Counted from the first letter of the stretch, positions 9,293-18,446 are shown. The stretch: DNA of 20,000 nt from Chromera velia (GCA_018398765.1 JAHBMJ010001733.1:1-20000), one strand, 5' to 3'. The notes: generated from the letters alone by a model not told the origin. Numbers and translations are program-made.

Positions 9293-9835
9293 CTATCTGA
9301 TGTGCGCATTGCAGTCAGGCAGAAGACAGTGCCTGCCGCACTTTTTCTGGAGGCACCTTTTCGGTGCTTTTTTTGTCCAGCACTCTATGCAAGTGTCGTC
9401 TTCAGGATCACCAGGGAGCACAGCCAGCTGAACATCTGGAGCGGTGGATTTCGTGAACTCACAGGTGAGACTTGCTGTGTGTCCATTGGGCGAACACCGA
9501 AACTCCACGCCGTCTCGCCGTCTCCTCATCTGATCAAAGCAGACAGAGTGCATGACAACTGGGTGCTGTCTGTTTGGCACGATTTCCGGCACACCCAGGT
9601 TGACAGCAATCCAGCGCTTGGACATGTGCGTCGGTGCTCCTGGCTTGTGCTTGAAGTACGGGGGGGTCCGTCGGGATCCGTCGGGATAGACAAACTTTTT
9701 CTGCAGGACCCCGGTTTCTGCCGGGATCACTTTGATCTTCCCCCCAGGAAACGAAACCGAGCCGTGGCCATGAACCCAGGCACCCACGTGCGTTACGGGC
9801 CCAGGAAACGGTAAAGGCTCCCACTCTCCTGCCAT
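9293..9835 (-). CDS. Hypothetical protein with Cys-rich, possibly zinc-binding C-terminus
   Basis: A 180-codon ORF starts with ATG at 9835 and ends with TAG at 9293. The middle is rich in Arg, Lys and Pro (PGGKIKVIPAETG, PDGSRRTPPYFKHKPG, MSKRWIAVNLGVPE). The C-terminus carries an ordered set of cysteines, C-x2-C-x8-C-x4-C-x3-C-x4-C-x2-H, which looks like a small zinc-binding module. I do not recognise the family. An almost equally long plus-strand frame overlaps it (9272-9814). I prefer the minus strand because of the ordered metal-binding pattern and the ATG start, but the choice is not secure. No introns are needed. It could be a domesticated or decayed transposon ORF. Confidence 0.45.
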   Translation of the reverse strand: MAGEWEPLPFPGPVTHVGAWVHGHGSVSFPGGKIKVIPAETGVLQKKFVYPDGSRRTPPYFKHKPGAPTHMSKRWIAVNLGVPEIVPNRQHPVVMHSVCFDQMRRRRDGVEFRCSPNGHTASLTCEFTKSTAPDVQLAVLPGDPEDDTCIECWTKKAPKRCLQKKCGRHCLLPDCNAHIR

Positions 9836-10440
9836 GGATTTCTGACAGAGCTAAATGAAAAAAACGGTCAGACAGACAGTCGCCAACGAGCGGTCAGACT
9901 GTCAACTATGCCGCTTTGACCCCCGTCTACTTCTCTTGCACGGCCACATTCGCCACCTTCCCTGCGGCGGCAGTTATGAGGCGGGTCGATCAGAGTTTGT
10001 TTGGTCCGAGAAGATCCTGCTTTGATGATCAGAACATAGAAGACATATACATACATCGAAGAGTTCATGCAATAATCAGAAAACTGCAAAACATGTTGCA
10101 AAACTCGGTACGCGCCGCATGCATGCGTTCCGAGCTATATATACAAGGCACGGCCTCCTGGGGGAGGCCTACAACAAGTGATGCAATATGAATGCATACA
10201 TGGCGCAGAGGTTTTTTGAAGTGAGTTGTGCGCAATGTGAGTGAAAATGCGGTTTTTTAACAAAAACTGTATATGCGTACATCCATGCAATGATGCATGC
10301 GTGCAAGGTATATATACGTATATGTATACGTGCACATGTTTGTATAGATGTCCCAAATATGATCGTGTCCCAAAATTGAGTCAAACGCTGGCTTACAGCG
10401 GAAGCTGCAATATACTTCTCAAGTTGTATTCAATCTATGC
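9836..10440. other. Intergenic stretch with TATA-like and palindromic motifs
   Basis: No coding region is supported. There are TATA-like stretches (CTATATATAC at about 10134; GTATATATACGTATATGTATAC near 10307) and GCATGCATGC palindromes near 10117 and 10288. A perfect 7-bp inverted repeat, GGCCTCC-TGGG-GGAGGCC, lies at 10152-10169. Together they could be upstream control sequence for the plus-strand gene at 10.6 kb, but this is inference from position only. Confidence 0.35.
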
Positions 10441-10444
10441 AGGC

Positions 10445-10522
10445 CAGTCAGTCCACAAGTTCAGTCAATCGAGTCAAATCAGTCAGCCACTCAGTCGAAT
10501 CAGTCAAGTCAGTACAGTCAGC
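10445..10522. repeat. Degenerate (CAGTCA)n cluster
   Basis: AGTCA or CAGTC occurs about eleven times in 78 bp with irregular 5-9 bp spacing. It sits just upstream of the first supported coding block of the plus-strand gene. Confidence 0.8.
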
Positions 10523-10626
10523 CCCATCTCTGCTTCCTCACAATATTGTTTAATCTTGCAGCTTTCCAAAAAAGCTCAGATGTTGCAGTTGTGTCGAATC
10601 CCTCTTCCCTCCAGAGTACTACCTTT

Positions 10627-11384
10627 ATGAGGGGTGTCCTTGCCGAACTCCCGCTCAATGAATTAAAATGGGATGCACCCGGTATTGACCAGCAGATGCC
10701 CCGCATGAGAAGATTCATGGGCGCTTATGGCATGAACGGGTGTGACTGTGGAAAGACTCGAGCTTTGTACACCCTCCCCAAAGATTCCGAACAGCTTGGA
10801 AACGCATCTACATCCTTCGTCGTGTGCTGCCCATCCTTCCTGAAGTCGGTGGGTCATGGCAACTACGCTGAGATGATGAAGCATTCCTACGTCTACTTGG
10901 TGCATGCCATGAAGTCGCACAAGCTGCCTGCAGATGTCGTCGAGTCGAAGTGCGAGGCCTTCCGTACTCATGCACGCCAGTGTGATGGTGGATGCAATTC
11001 GGTCAGTCAGTGCAAATTCTTTGAACGCATCATTGAAAAGTGCTTTGGTATGCTTTTGTATCATATACATGCAGTTAGTATGAAATCACGAACGTGTGCC
11101 CCTCCCTTCCTGTGTGCCTGTGCTTATGATACTGCTTTGGATTGCAGGAAGTGACGGCGGTTTTCATGTCGAAGGATCAAGCCAAGCACGGTTCCCACTT
11201 CTTCGCAAGTTATGCCCACAACGCAGAGCAGTACATCCGATCGGGAGGCGGGAAAGCAAAGTGTGCTGGTCCCGGGCATGGGTGGTTCACAGTGGCCTTC
11301 GCGAAGGCCTACCGTCTCGGCGACCGGAAGGTCAAGATGACTACAAATGGCAACGTCGACATCCCCCAACGCATCATGGAATAG
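10627..11384 (+). CDS. Two-exon hypothetical protein, conserved-looking, function unknown
   Basis: The first block is open from about 10546. The ATG at 10627 (MRGVLAELPLNELKWDAPG) is a natural start, although an acceptor-like TCTTGCAG at 10561 would allow an upstream exon. It is Cys- and His-containing (MNGCDCGKTRALYTLP, SFVVCCPSFLKSVGHGNY, ARQCDGGCNS). The second exon begins after GATTGCAG at 11147 in phase 0 and reads EVTAVFMSKDQAKHGSHFF, then AHNAEQYIRSGGGKAKCAGP, PGHGWFTVAFAKAYRLGD, and ends at TAG 11382-11384. The donor is uncertain: GTCAGT after 11001 and GTTAGT after 11073 both keep phase 0, while the GTATGC after 11047 does not. After the TAG the same frame continues for 59 codons to a TGA at 11562, with a Ser/Ala-rich stretch and a basic end (KKVRKGTGVRKAKK). 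I do not recognise the family. Confidence 0.6.
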
Positions 11385-11564
11385 GTGAGGAGTGTCCTTG
11401 GATCTTCTGCGTCTTCTTCCTCGGCAAGTGCATCGTCGTCTTCTCCTATGGGTGATGCGGCTGCAACTTCCAGTACCGCCGACGCCCCCGACTTGGGAAG
11501 TGCGGCTGCCGCCAGCGCAAAGAAAGTGAGGAAGGGTACTGGAGTGAGGAAGGCAAAGAAGTGA
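11385..11564 (+). other. In-frame extension beyond the TAG: Ser/Ala-rich, Lys-rich tail
   Basis: The frame of the upstream exon continues from GTG AGG at 11385 to TGA at 11562-11564 without another stop. It encodes many Ser and Ala codons (SSASSSSASASSSSP, AAAASAKK) and a basic end, typical of a disordered nuclear-protein tail. It may be lost coding sequence after a nonsense change, a read-through tail, or sequence reached by splicing (the TAG is followed by GTGAGG, donor-like). Confidence 0.5.
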
Positions 11565-11604
11565 ACACAGAGGGCGAGAAGAGAGAAGACGCTCTTTACA
11601 TCTG

Positions 11605-11875
11605 AGTCTCTTTGCATGTTCGTTCAGTCGTTGAATGTAGATGATAAGAAAGATTCCTATCTTTACAGATTTGTTCGGTCATTGCAAACAGAGGACACAG
11701 AATTCTCTCTTCATGTTCGTTTGGTTATTGGAGCAGCAAGGCAGAAATCTGTTGAGTGTTCTTGCGTATTCGTTCAGTTGTTACAAACAAAGAAGGACAG
11801 AGATTCCTAGCTCTCTCTGCATACTCGTCTAGTTGTTGCAAAAGGAATGCATAGAACTCTTTCATCATGTTCGTT
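11605..11875. repeat. Degenerate tandem repeat, units of about 50 to 65 bp
   Basis: The core TGTTCGTTCAGTTGTTGCAAA recurs with changes at about 11618, 11670, 11715, 11768 and 11824. It alternates with AGAGGACAGAGATTCCT/TCTCTGCA-like blocks. The copies have diverged strongly, so the array is old. Confidence 0.7.
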
Positions 11876-12149
11876 GTAAGACTTGTGGTTTCATGCATGT
11901 GTATGGCAAATTAGAACTTCAGAAGGCGGAAAAGGAAGGCTGGGGGGGATGGAAGAACGGAGGAAGAGGTGCCCCTATGAAAGGATCGAGCTGGGTGTGC
12001 ATAGGGGGATCAGGTGCCCCAAAGAATGAAAGAAGGAAGTCAGAACTCATGGGTGTAGACGGCCAGAGAGAGTAAAGCAGCCTGTAAGAAGTAAAGGGTA
12101 AATGAAGAAGTGAAAAACGGAGTTGTGTCTTCTCGCTGCATGCTTCAAT

Positions 12150-12860
12150 AAAGAAAAAAAAAATTGACGACATATAAATTTTGTTTGTAAATAAATGTCA
12201 ACTTATTCAAAAAATTAAAACAAAAAAGTAAGAAAGAATGGAGACAGTTCCTTACAAAACTAAGTTGAATTCCCAGGGAATTTAATAGAATTTAATGGAA
12301 TTTACCCTTGGAATTAAGTGGAATTTAATGGATTTTACTGGAATTTACCGTAGAATCTAGTTGTCTAAATTTTACTAAATTCTACCAATTTTGAAGGCTT
12401 ATTTCTCGCGATCTAGAAAGAGTTAGAAGTTTAAATTAACAGTGTTTATTAAGCTGGTTTGAAGCTTTGTATACACAAAGAAAAAGAAATATAAGTCAGA
12501 AGACCTGATGGCACAATTCCGTAGTTTTTTTTTTGAATATGATGGCTGAAATCCGAAATTCTGCAAAAATGTTAGCTAAAATCTGGAAATATGCTAGTCA
12601 TATCTTTTATAAAATAAAGATTAAATTAATACCAAAGGTCTATATAATTTGATATATAACGATGTATAATTTAATAACTTAGATCTGCATAAAACTATAT
12701 AGTCTAAATATGTAATTATAACTAAACGTATTTTTTAAAAAATATAAAACCCAGTGTATAGGTTTTTCTTTATAAGCAGATATTCATTGATGATTCAGCT
12801 CATTATATTGTTTTCATATTAAATTGTTGCCGGCATCGGAAAAGCATACACGGTTCCGTC
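12150..12860. other. AT-rich non-coding block next to the Helitron helicase end
   Basis: No coding sequence is seen. Between about 12270 and 12350 the phrase GGAATTTAATGGAATTTA recurs in several imperfect copies. The Helitron 3' terminus (a CTRR end with a short hairpin, on the minus strand) should lie in or left of this block, but no convincing one was found by eye. Confidence 0.6.
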
Positions 12861-12912
12861 AGACGGTGTCCGAGAATAGTCAAGACTAGAGCCAAAAAAA
12901 TGAATTCACGAA

Positions 12913-13368
12913 TCAAAACTCTTTCAACAGTTCATGAAAGGTCACGTTGAAGGTTTTGACCCGTGATGTGGCTGTGTCAATCATGGCTTCCGTTGTAAGA
13001 ACTCGAATATCCTTTGATTCCCGTACGCGTGAAAAGGCGACGTAAGCTTGACCATGGCTAAATGCAGGCCGAATGAGATCAAGGAGAACGTGATCAATTG
13101 TCTGTCCTTGACTTTTATTCACGGTGATTGCATAACAAAGAGAAACAAGGAATTGTCTTCGCATAAATTTAAACGTTCCATCTTGAATTTCAAAGCAGAT
13201 TCGGGGTAAAAAAATACGGAAAGAAGGGATCGATGAGGTAGATAAAGTCCGGCATTGAAGCACATTGTCACAAATTTTTTCAACAATAAGGCGCGTCCTA
13301 TTCATGATTCCCAGCTTTCGCATGACATTCCTGCGCACCATTACAACACAGTTTTCTTTCAAAAGCAA
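12913..13368 (-). pseudogene. Helitron PIF1-type helicase, C-terminal motifs
   Basis: The open frame extends a little upstream of 13368, where SPAELLLKENCVVMVRRNVM matches the family's ppHxLxLkxGxpVMLLRN. LGIMNRTRLIVEKI (GLxNGTRLxV) is next, then RRQFLVSLCYAITVNKSQGQ (motif V, TINKSQGQ) and SHGQAYVAFSRVRE (motif VI, YVALSR). It ends with about 30 residues and a stop at 12913-12915. The residues before SPAELL lie in another frame (DYMAKVDDKNSP); adding one C to the C5 run at 13375-13379 would join them, so this break is a homopolymer slip or a sequencing error. Confidence 0.93.
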
Positions 13369-13478
13369 CTCTGCGGGGGAGAATTTTTATCGTCAACCTT
13401 TGCCATATAGTCTTCAGTTGCCAATAGCTCATCTGATTCAGTGCGCATCTCTCTGACTTCATGGTTTGCAATGCAGAA

Positions 13479-14447
13479 TCAAGACTTTCTGGGAAAACGC
13501 TTGAGAATCGCTGCATTATGCATGTTGACGACTGCATTGTAGGGAGAAAGAATAGATCGCCGTGCTGTTTCCGCCAATGCATAAGCGGAAAAAGAAGCAA
13601 GAGAAGGGAAAAGCCAATTGTATGCAGCGTCTATTTGCGTTGAACTGTGTTGAGATATATGGTGAGACACAGGTTGAGCAGGCGACTGAGTATGGGCGAA
13701 CTTATTGGTTTGCCTGTTTATGTCAGAACAGTCGGAAACAACAAAATGTTGAATAGACGGAGGGAGCAAAATTTTCTGGAGAGAGGGATTCAATATATCA
13801 GAATCGAAGCTACCATCCCCCAGACAATCCAAAAAGCTTGAATAGATCGGATCTTTCAAATTCCGCATCGAGCGATTCAGGACGTGCACAGATATGTGTG
13901 GCCAGAGAGGTGAGTTTTGGAGGCATGCACAAATGATGTCAAATTCGTCTCCTCCAGGTACAACCGGTGTGGTTTGACGTACATCACCTGAAAAAATGAG
14001 AGTCTTTCCTCCAAAAGGAAGATGAGAGGCACGTATAAAGTCACGCAGTTTTTTGTTGAGCGCTTCAACAAATGTGCGATGCAGCATGGTGATTTCGTCA
14101 ATAATAATCAGGGAGGAGTGCGTCAGAAGAATCCCTGCTTCCGATTCTGCAGTGAGCAAAGATGCGGTGGGTGTGTCATATTGCTTTTTGGAAGGAAAAC
14201 CGAAAGTAATGTGTGCAGTTTTCCCGCCTGGCAGATTAATTACAGCGATGCCTGTGCTTGCAGAAGCCAGCACGATTTTCTGGGTACCTCTAAAATAATT
14301 GTAGAGCGCATTCAAGACAAAGGTTTTTCCCCTTCCCGCTCGTGCATTCAAGAAAAAAGATTTGCCTTCCTGATTTTGTTCAGACTTCAGAACTGCCTTG
14401 ACGAATTTACGTTGTTCATCATTGAACTTACTTTCAGCTGCTCCCAT
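13479..14447 (-). pseudogene. Helitron PIF1-type helicase, motifs I-IV
   Basis: An SF1 DNA helicase of the PIF1/RRM3 family. FNDEQRKFVKAVL is the Q-like motif. NARAGRGKTF (residues 34-43) is Walker A, and SASTGIAVINLPGGKTAHITF is motif Ia/Ib. LIIIDEITMLH (113-123) is Walker B. FGGKTLIFSGDVRQTTPVVP is motif III with its Gln, and LNRSMRN is motif IV. The helicase is thought to unwind the displaced strand during rolling-circle transposition. The frame ends at TGA 13479-13481, but the same frame goes on FCIANHEVREMRTESDELL, then ATEDYMAKVDDKNSP, to about 13380. There a G5 run (13375-13379) shifts the frame into the last helicase segment. The stop could come from a CGA Arg codon. Confidence 0.93.
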
Positions 14448-14983
14448 TCATGTTTGCATTCTGTCTGGAGCCATTTTTCTTTTTCTGTTTGAACGACAAA
14501 GTTCACTTTGCGGGAAAGGAGGACGTCAGAAGTCACATCTGTAGGAAGTGGAAGACCAACAGATTCAAGGGTACGGCCTTCACCGAGTAGCATTTCATGT
14601 AATTTGATGAGCAAACGATTCATCTTTTCTTCGGTGGATACATGGCACTCACCGCGAGCAAGCGAATCGTCACTCATGTCAGACTCTTCCAAAAACTCTT
14701 TAAGCAAAGACAGCGAATCACACGAATCTGCAAGAAGGGTAACGAAGAGCCATCGAAGTTCGATGGGAGTAGCACCACATGCAACGCATTCCTTCATTAC
14801 AAACTCTGCTTCCTTTCCATCGCGCACGATGCCATGAGCGATCGCAGCCTCGCGAAAACTATTTTTCTTCTCGCCTTCAAAAGTTAGGTAATCATCGAAG
14901 CTGCGAGCAGGCACATACTTTGCCAACATACGAAGGAAGAATCGTTCCCCAGCTGCCCAGTGAACTTGACGGATTCGTGCCAT
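14387..14983 (-). pseudogene. Helitron segment between Rep and helicase (GERFFLR block)
   Basis: Same frame as the previous segment, 12 bases after its stop. ARIRQVHWAAGERFFLRMLA then KYVPARSFDDYLTFEGE matches the family's gRI..v.p..gErfylRlLL....G..sfedL motif. FREAAIAHGIV and ELRWLFVTLLADSCDSLSLL follow, as in the region leading to the helicase. The end (WEQLK) shifts frame by one base at about 14415-14430 into the helicase ORF, whose FNDEQRKFV is the expected next block. Confidence 0.87.
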
Positions 14984-14995
14984 ATGCGGCCTTTG

Positions 14996-15358
14996 CTAGG
15001 GCCTTTGTCTTACATACACATAAGCAGGAGGGGCCGATGGTGCCTGAACGAGGGCCGGGTTGTCGCAAAAAGGTTGTGACTTGAGTTTTTCGGGCGTCTT
15101 GCTTACTGTAAACTTTGAGTAGTACTCAGCAAGAGTCAAATAATCAAAGTCAGCGCCTTGCGGACGACAAAAATAACGGAGAAGGGGGGAAAGAGATTCA
15201 TCGAGTGCTTTCTTGGGTGAGTCTTCGTCTTCTGAATCGTAACAAATATCATCTTCATCGGGCAAATGGACATGCACGCACGTGACTCTTGGCTCGCTGA
15301 CATTAACCCTAAACCCCATCATTCGAGTAAAAGCCTCTGATGCGCTGGAATCTTTCAA
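14996..15358 (-). pseudogene. Helitron Rep-to-helicase linker segment
   Basis: The segment SASEAFTRMMGFRVNVSEPR then VTCVHVHLPDEDD matches the Helitron stretch EAxWRxxxFxxxxxxPxVxxLxVHLP. LLRYFCRPQ and FDYLTLAEYYSKF correspond to the L.xYF.xxxx...LTYxEYYxxF region. The frame ends at TAG 14996-14998 but continues in the same frame into the next segment (QRPHMARIRQVHW), so this is a nonsense change, consistent with an ancestral CAG codon. Confidence 0.85.
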
Positions 15359-15683
15359 TTTCGTTTCGTTTGTTTTTTCGAGAAATCTTTGCCTTCACAA
15401 AGTCTGGCCCTTTACACATGTACTTTCGTATGTACTTAACAATCTTGACGCTCCCCGCCCACTCCACATTGATGTGTGTATCGTACTTTAGTGACAAAAA
15501 CCAGTTGTAGGGAACGACCCATCGATCCTTCTCGTTAAGGCGACGATACAGAGGATACCCTCGTTCATCAAAGGCAGAATATGTGCGCGTTGGAAAAGGA
15601 TACTGTTTGTCACATCGAAAGGAGGGGGATTCGCGCTCGAGCGGAGACATGCACTTTCTGGGCGTCGAAACAGTATCCTTCAA
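15309..15683 (-). pseudogene. Helitron Rep segment with the two catalytic tyrosines
   Basis: After a frameshift the Rep sequence continues: FRCDKQYPFPTRTYSAFDER then GYPLYRRLNEKDRWVVPYNW, then LKYDTHINVEWAGSVKIVKY and IRKYMCKGPDF. The Y-x3-Y pair (residues 84 and 88 of this frame, codons at 15432-15434 and 15420-15422) matches the two-tyrosine Rep motif that attacks DNA at the element ends and is intact here. The frame stops at TAG 15309. Homology (ASEAFTRMMGF) resumes in another frame from about 15345, just after NEIE. The family usually has a short conserved block between these two points, so a small out-of-frame deletion is the simplest reading. Confidence 0.9.
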
Positions 15684-16341
15684 TATGCCGGTGTTTCATA
15701 GACAAAGAAATATGTCGTTCTAATCGATGCAAGTTGCACATGCATTCCCCCGAATCAGGATCCTTGCATTTTCCTGAACATACTCCATCAACCTTCGGAT
15801 GCTGTGCGAGAATTCGCAAGTCAAGAGCTTGAACTGGATGTTCTTTTTCCAACGAATCCATGCGTATGCATATATAGGCATGTGGGATTCCTCTCTTTTG
15901 AAATTCATTAACGTACAAAATATATGCAGACTTTCCTCCAAACACGTTGCCTGAACGAAGATCTTTCAGCAAGGCGCTCAGTTTTTGCTGAAACACACGG
16001 ACTGTGATGTCTGCCCTTTCAGCTGCTTTTTGTCCCACAGCCCCGTCTTCCTTAATTGCCTCATCAATTTCCTTCCATTTCTCGTTAGCAGTAAAAGTAA
16101 TCCAAAACGTCGGTTTGCCCCCCCATTCAATCACAGCCATTCCGTCGTCAATCAGCTTTTGCATGTGGGCAGCAGAACCAGGTACAGACGCCGGAAGCAA
16201 CCATTCTCTTCCCACTTGACCTACTTCCTGATCTGCCCTACCTCCCAACCCTGCTTCCTTATTTTGATTCGCTTTGCCTCGCAACACCCCCCGACGTGCA
16301 ATTCGATTTCCCCCTCGGTAGTTCCTCATTTTCTGTTGCAT
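15610..16341 (-). pseudogene. Helitron Rep catalytic core with HUH motif altered to His-Ala-Tyr
   Basis: In the same frame as the preceding segment. It holds the Helitron_like_N signature KPTFWITFTANEKWKEIDEA, then RADITVRVFQQKLSALLKDL, and VNEFQKRGIPHAYICIRMDS. The last is the family's EFQKRGLPHAHI block, where HxH is the metal-binding HUH motif of rolling-circle endonucleases. Here the second His is Tyr (codon at 15874-15876), which should impair metal binding and DNA nicking. A Cys/His stretch follows (VCSGKCKDPDSGECMCNLHR), then KHRHIEGYCFDAQKV. The frame ends in TGA at 15610. Homology moves to another minus-strand frame between about 15610 and 15680, so a frameshift lies in that interval. 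Confidence 0.92.
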
Positions 16342-16407
16342 GGCGTCCGTGTAATAGTAGCCACACCTGTTTGCCTGCCATCATGCGAAATTGTCGAACA
16401 CCCATTC

Positions 16408-18054
16408 TTAAGCAAGCCGGCCAGCCAGATGAAGGCGACGTTGCTGAAAGATCGATGACTTTACGTACTGAAAAAGTGTAAAAACATTTTTTAGGTCGCG
16501 GGTTTTCGGCAAATCTTCCTGCTTTCGCTTGCTGTCTTCTCGAGCGTTTCTTTTCCTATCTGCAGCGAGTTGTCGTCTGAGAGGACGACTTGCAGTTTTT
16601 TCCATTTGCTTCTCCTCAAGGTCGTGCCACCACCCACCCACGCCCATTTCAAACAACAAAGGATATTGAGCCGATTCGTACAGTCTTGAATATTCACTGA
16701 CAAATCGTTTGCCCTTATCGTGAGTGTCTGCCTGATCTGATTGCTCCGTCGTTTCGGGTGAATTGTTTTGATCATTCCAATTTTGCTTCGATCGGACGGC
16801 TTTTTTTCTTTTCTTTTCGGTTCGTGTCTGTTTAGCACTCTTTCTGTGGTGTGACGCCTCATTTGGATTCATTCCTTTAGGGGTTTCTTTCAGAAGCATG
16901 AGTGCATACCGCGGCGGAGGATTATCGGTGCTTTCATGTCTGTAAATTGCAGCAATTTCGTTAGGGTCGGCCGGACGTGTATTCTTCATGAAAGAGAGAC
17001 CAATCACACTATCGTCTTTCGAACAGGAAGAAGACGGATCGGAGAGCAGACGGAATCGCTCGATAAGCGGATGTCGCATGCAGACTAAATATGCACGAAA
17101 ATCAGTTGCCAAAAGCCCTGCGCCTGTATACTCAAGCAAATCTTTTGTTTCCGGAAAGAAGCCGTCATGACACCAGTACTGTGTGGGACCGGTTTGATCG
17201 AGTGGAACAGATAAGTGGTAGGTCCTTCCGTGCAAATGGACATTCCCACCTTTTACTTCCTTCATTCCCTCCCCCCCTTCATTTTTGGAAGGCTTGGTGC
17301 CCAGAACAGAAAACGAGACAGAGGAGTTGATCACACGGGAATGACGTGAAACGCTGGGACGTTTCAGGAAGGTCTCGTACTCAGGAGACAGAGGAGGCCA
17401 CAGTTCGTCGCTGAGAACAAATTTTCCGTTTTGACAACAAAGTGTGTTTTCACTTTTCCATTTTAACGTGCCACAGTGGGGACACTGAATTCTCTGGCCA
17501 CAGTCATGAGGGCGAACGAGGGGTGCATTAAATATATATTCCCATGGATCGACACCCCTTGGAATGTATCCCTTTCCTTTAATACCGTCCGTCTCTGCAG
17601 AATGTGTCTCATTGAATTCTGTATTAATTGGAGTTTGCTTATTGCTTCTCTTTCTTTGGTTTTGTATTTTGCCTTTCAGGATTTTGTTGTTCTCTTTGTT
17701 GGACTCACTTGCAGAGCTGCCAGAATCAGACTCGTCTTTCTCGGACACGGAGTCCTGTTCATCCTCAGCCTGACCGGTAATCTCCTCTTCCATCGGACTG
17801 AAATTCACTTCTTGTAGAGTCGGCTTCAAATCCCTCAAGGGTTTGAACTCAGTTGCCGACGAGCCTTCCTCTAGTGGCAAAAAGCGGTTCGAAAGCGCGA
17901 GAGTGGCTTTCTTTGGAGCTAGGACAGGGAACGTCTGTCCAGCAACCTTCGCACATGTGTCTGTCTTGTTGACTGTCGACTTTCTCTCACGAGCAGAGTT
18001 ATCTGCATAGCAATTCCGATACAGTGGAATGCATGAGTGTCTGTTTGATCGCAA
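16408..18054 (-). pseudogene. Helitron replication protein, N-terminal zinc-binding region
   Basis: A 548-codon open frame. The first ~190 residues are Glu/Ser/Lys-rich and probably disordered. Then HDCGQRIQCPHCGTLKW and NTLCCQNGKFVLSDELWPPL match the CxHC...CCxxGK zinc-binding block that starts Helitron Rep proteins. SRHSRVINSSVSFSVLGTK and GRTYHLSVPLDQTGPTQYWC follow, as in the family region before the Rep core. The end, NVFTLFQYVKSSIFQQRRLH then LAGRLA, fits the conserved LLQY...LH.AGRLFQQW segment, cut by TAA at 16408-16410. The same frame goes on EWVFDNFA, TGA (16381-16383), WQANR...YTDAMQQKMR and joins the Rep core, so both stops are internal lesions rather than a true end. The true start is not clear: the frame opens after a TAA just upstream of 18054 and the first codon there is TTG, so an upstream exon is likely. 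Confidence 0.9.
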
Positions 18055-18326
18055 GAGTTCTTATCAGAACAGAAATTCATGGAATGCTTTGAAGAGGGCA
18101 GCAAGGTTCCAAAAGGTTGGACAGAAAAGCAAAGTCCAGAAACATAAATCGATGAGTCTAGGCTCCGCACACTGACCCTTCCGCACTCGTGGCTGCTTGT
18201 GCCAGGATGATCTGTCGGTGCTGTCACGTTTATTGAATGGAGAGTCGGTCGACCCTGCACACACAGGACAACCACACCCACAGAGGCATACGTTAACCAT
18301 CGTTCGCACACACACGGACACACATT

Positions 18327-18446
<120 letters not shown>

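Noticed and set aside
10117-10330. GCATGCATGC and TATATATACGTATATG alternating stretches as an origin or centromere-like element
   Set aside because: Alternating purine-pyrimidine runs are common in AT-rich intergenic DNA and nothing else supports such a function.
12830-12900. Helitron 3' end candidate on the minus strand (CTAG near 12885, GC-rich inverted pieces nearby)
   Set aside because: No CTRR end with a convincing hairpin just before it, and it lies very close to the helicase stop.
13265-14492. Several plus-strand ORFs of 60-156 codons
   Set aside because: Shadows of the minus-strand helicase, whose motifs I-VI are clear.
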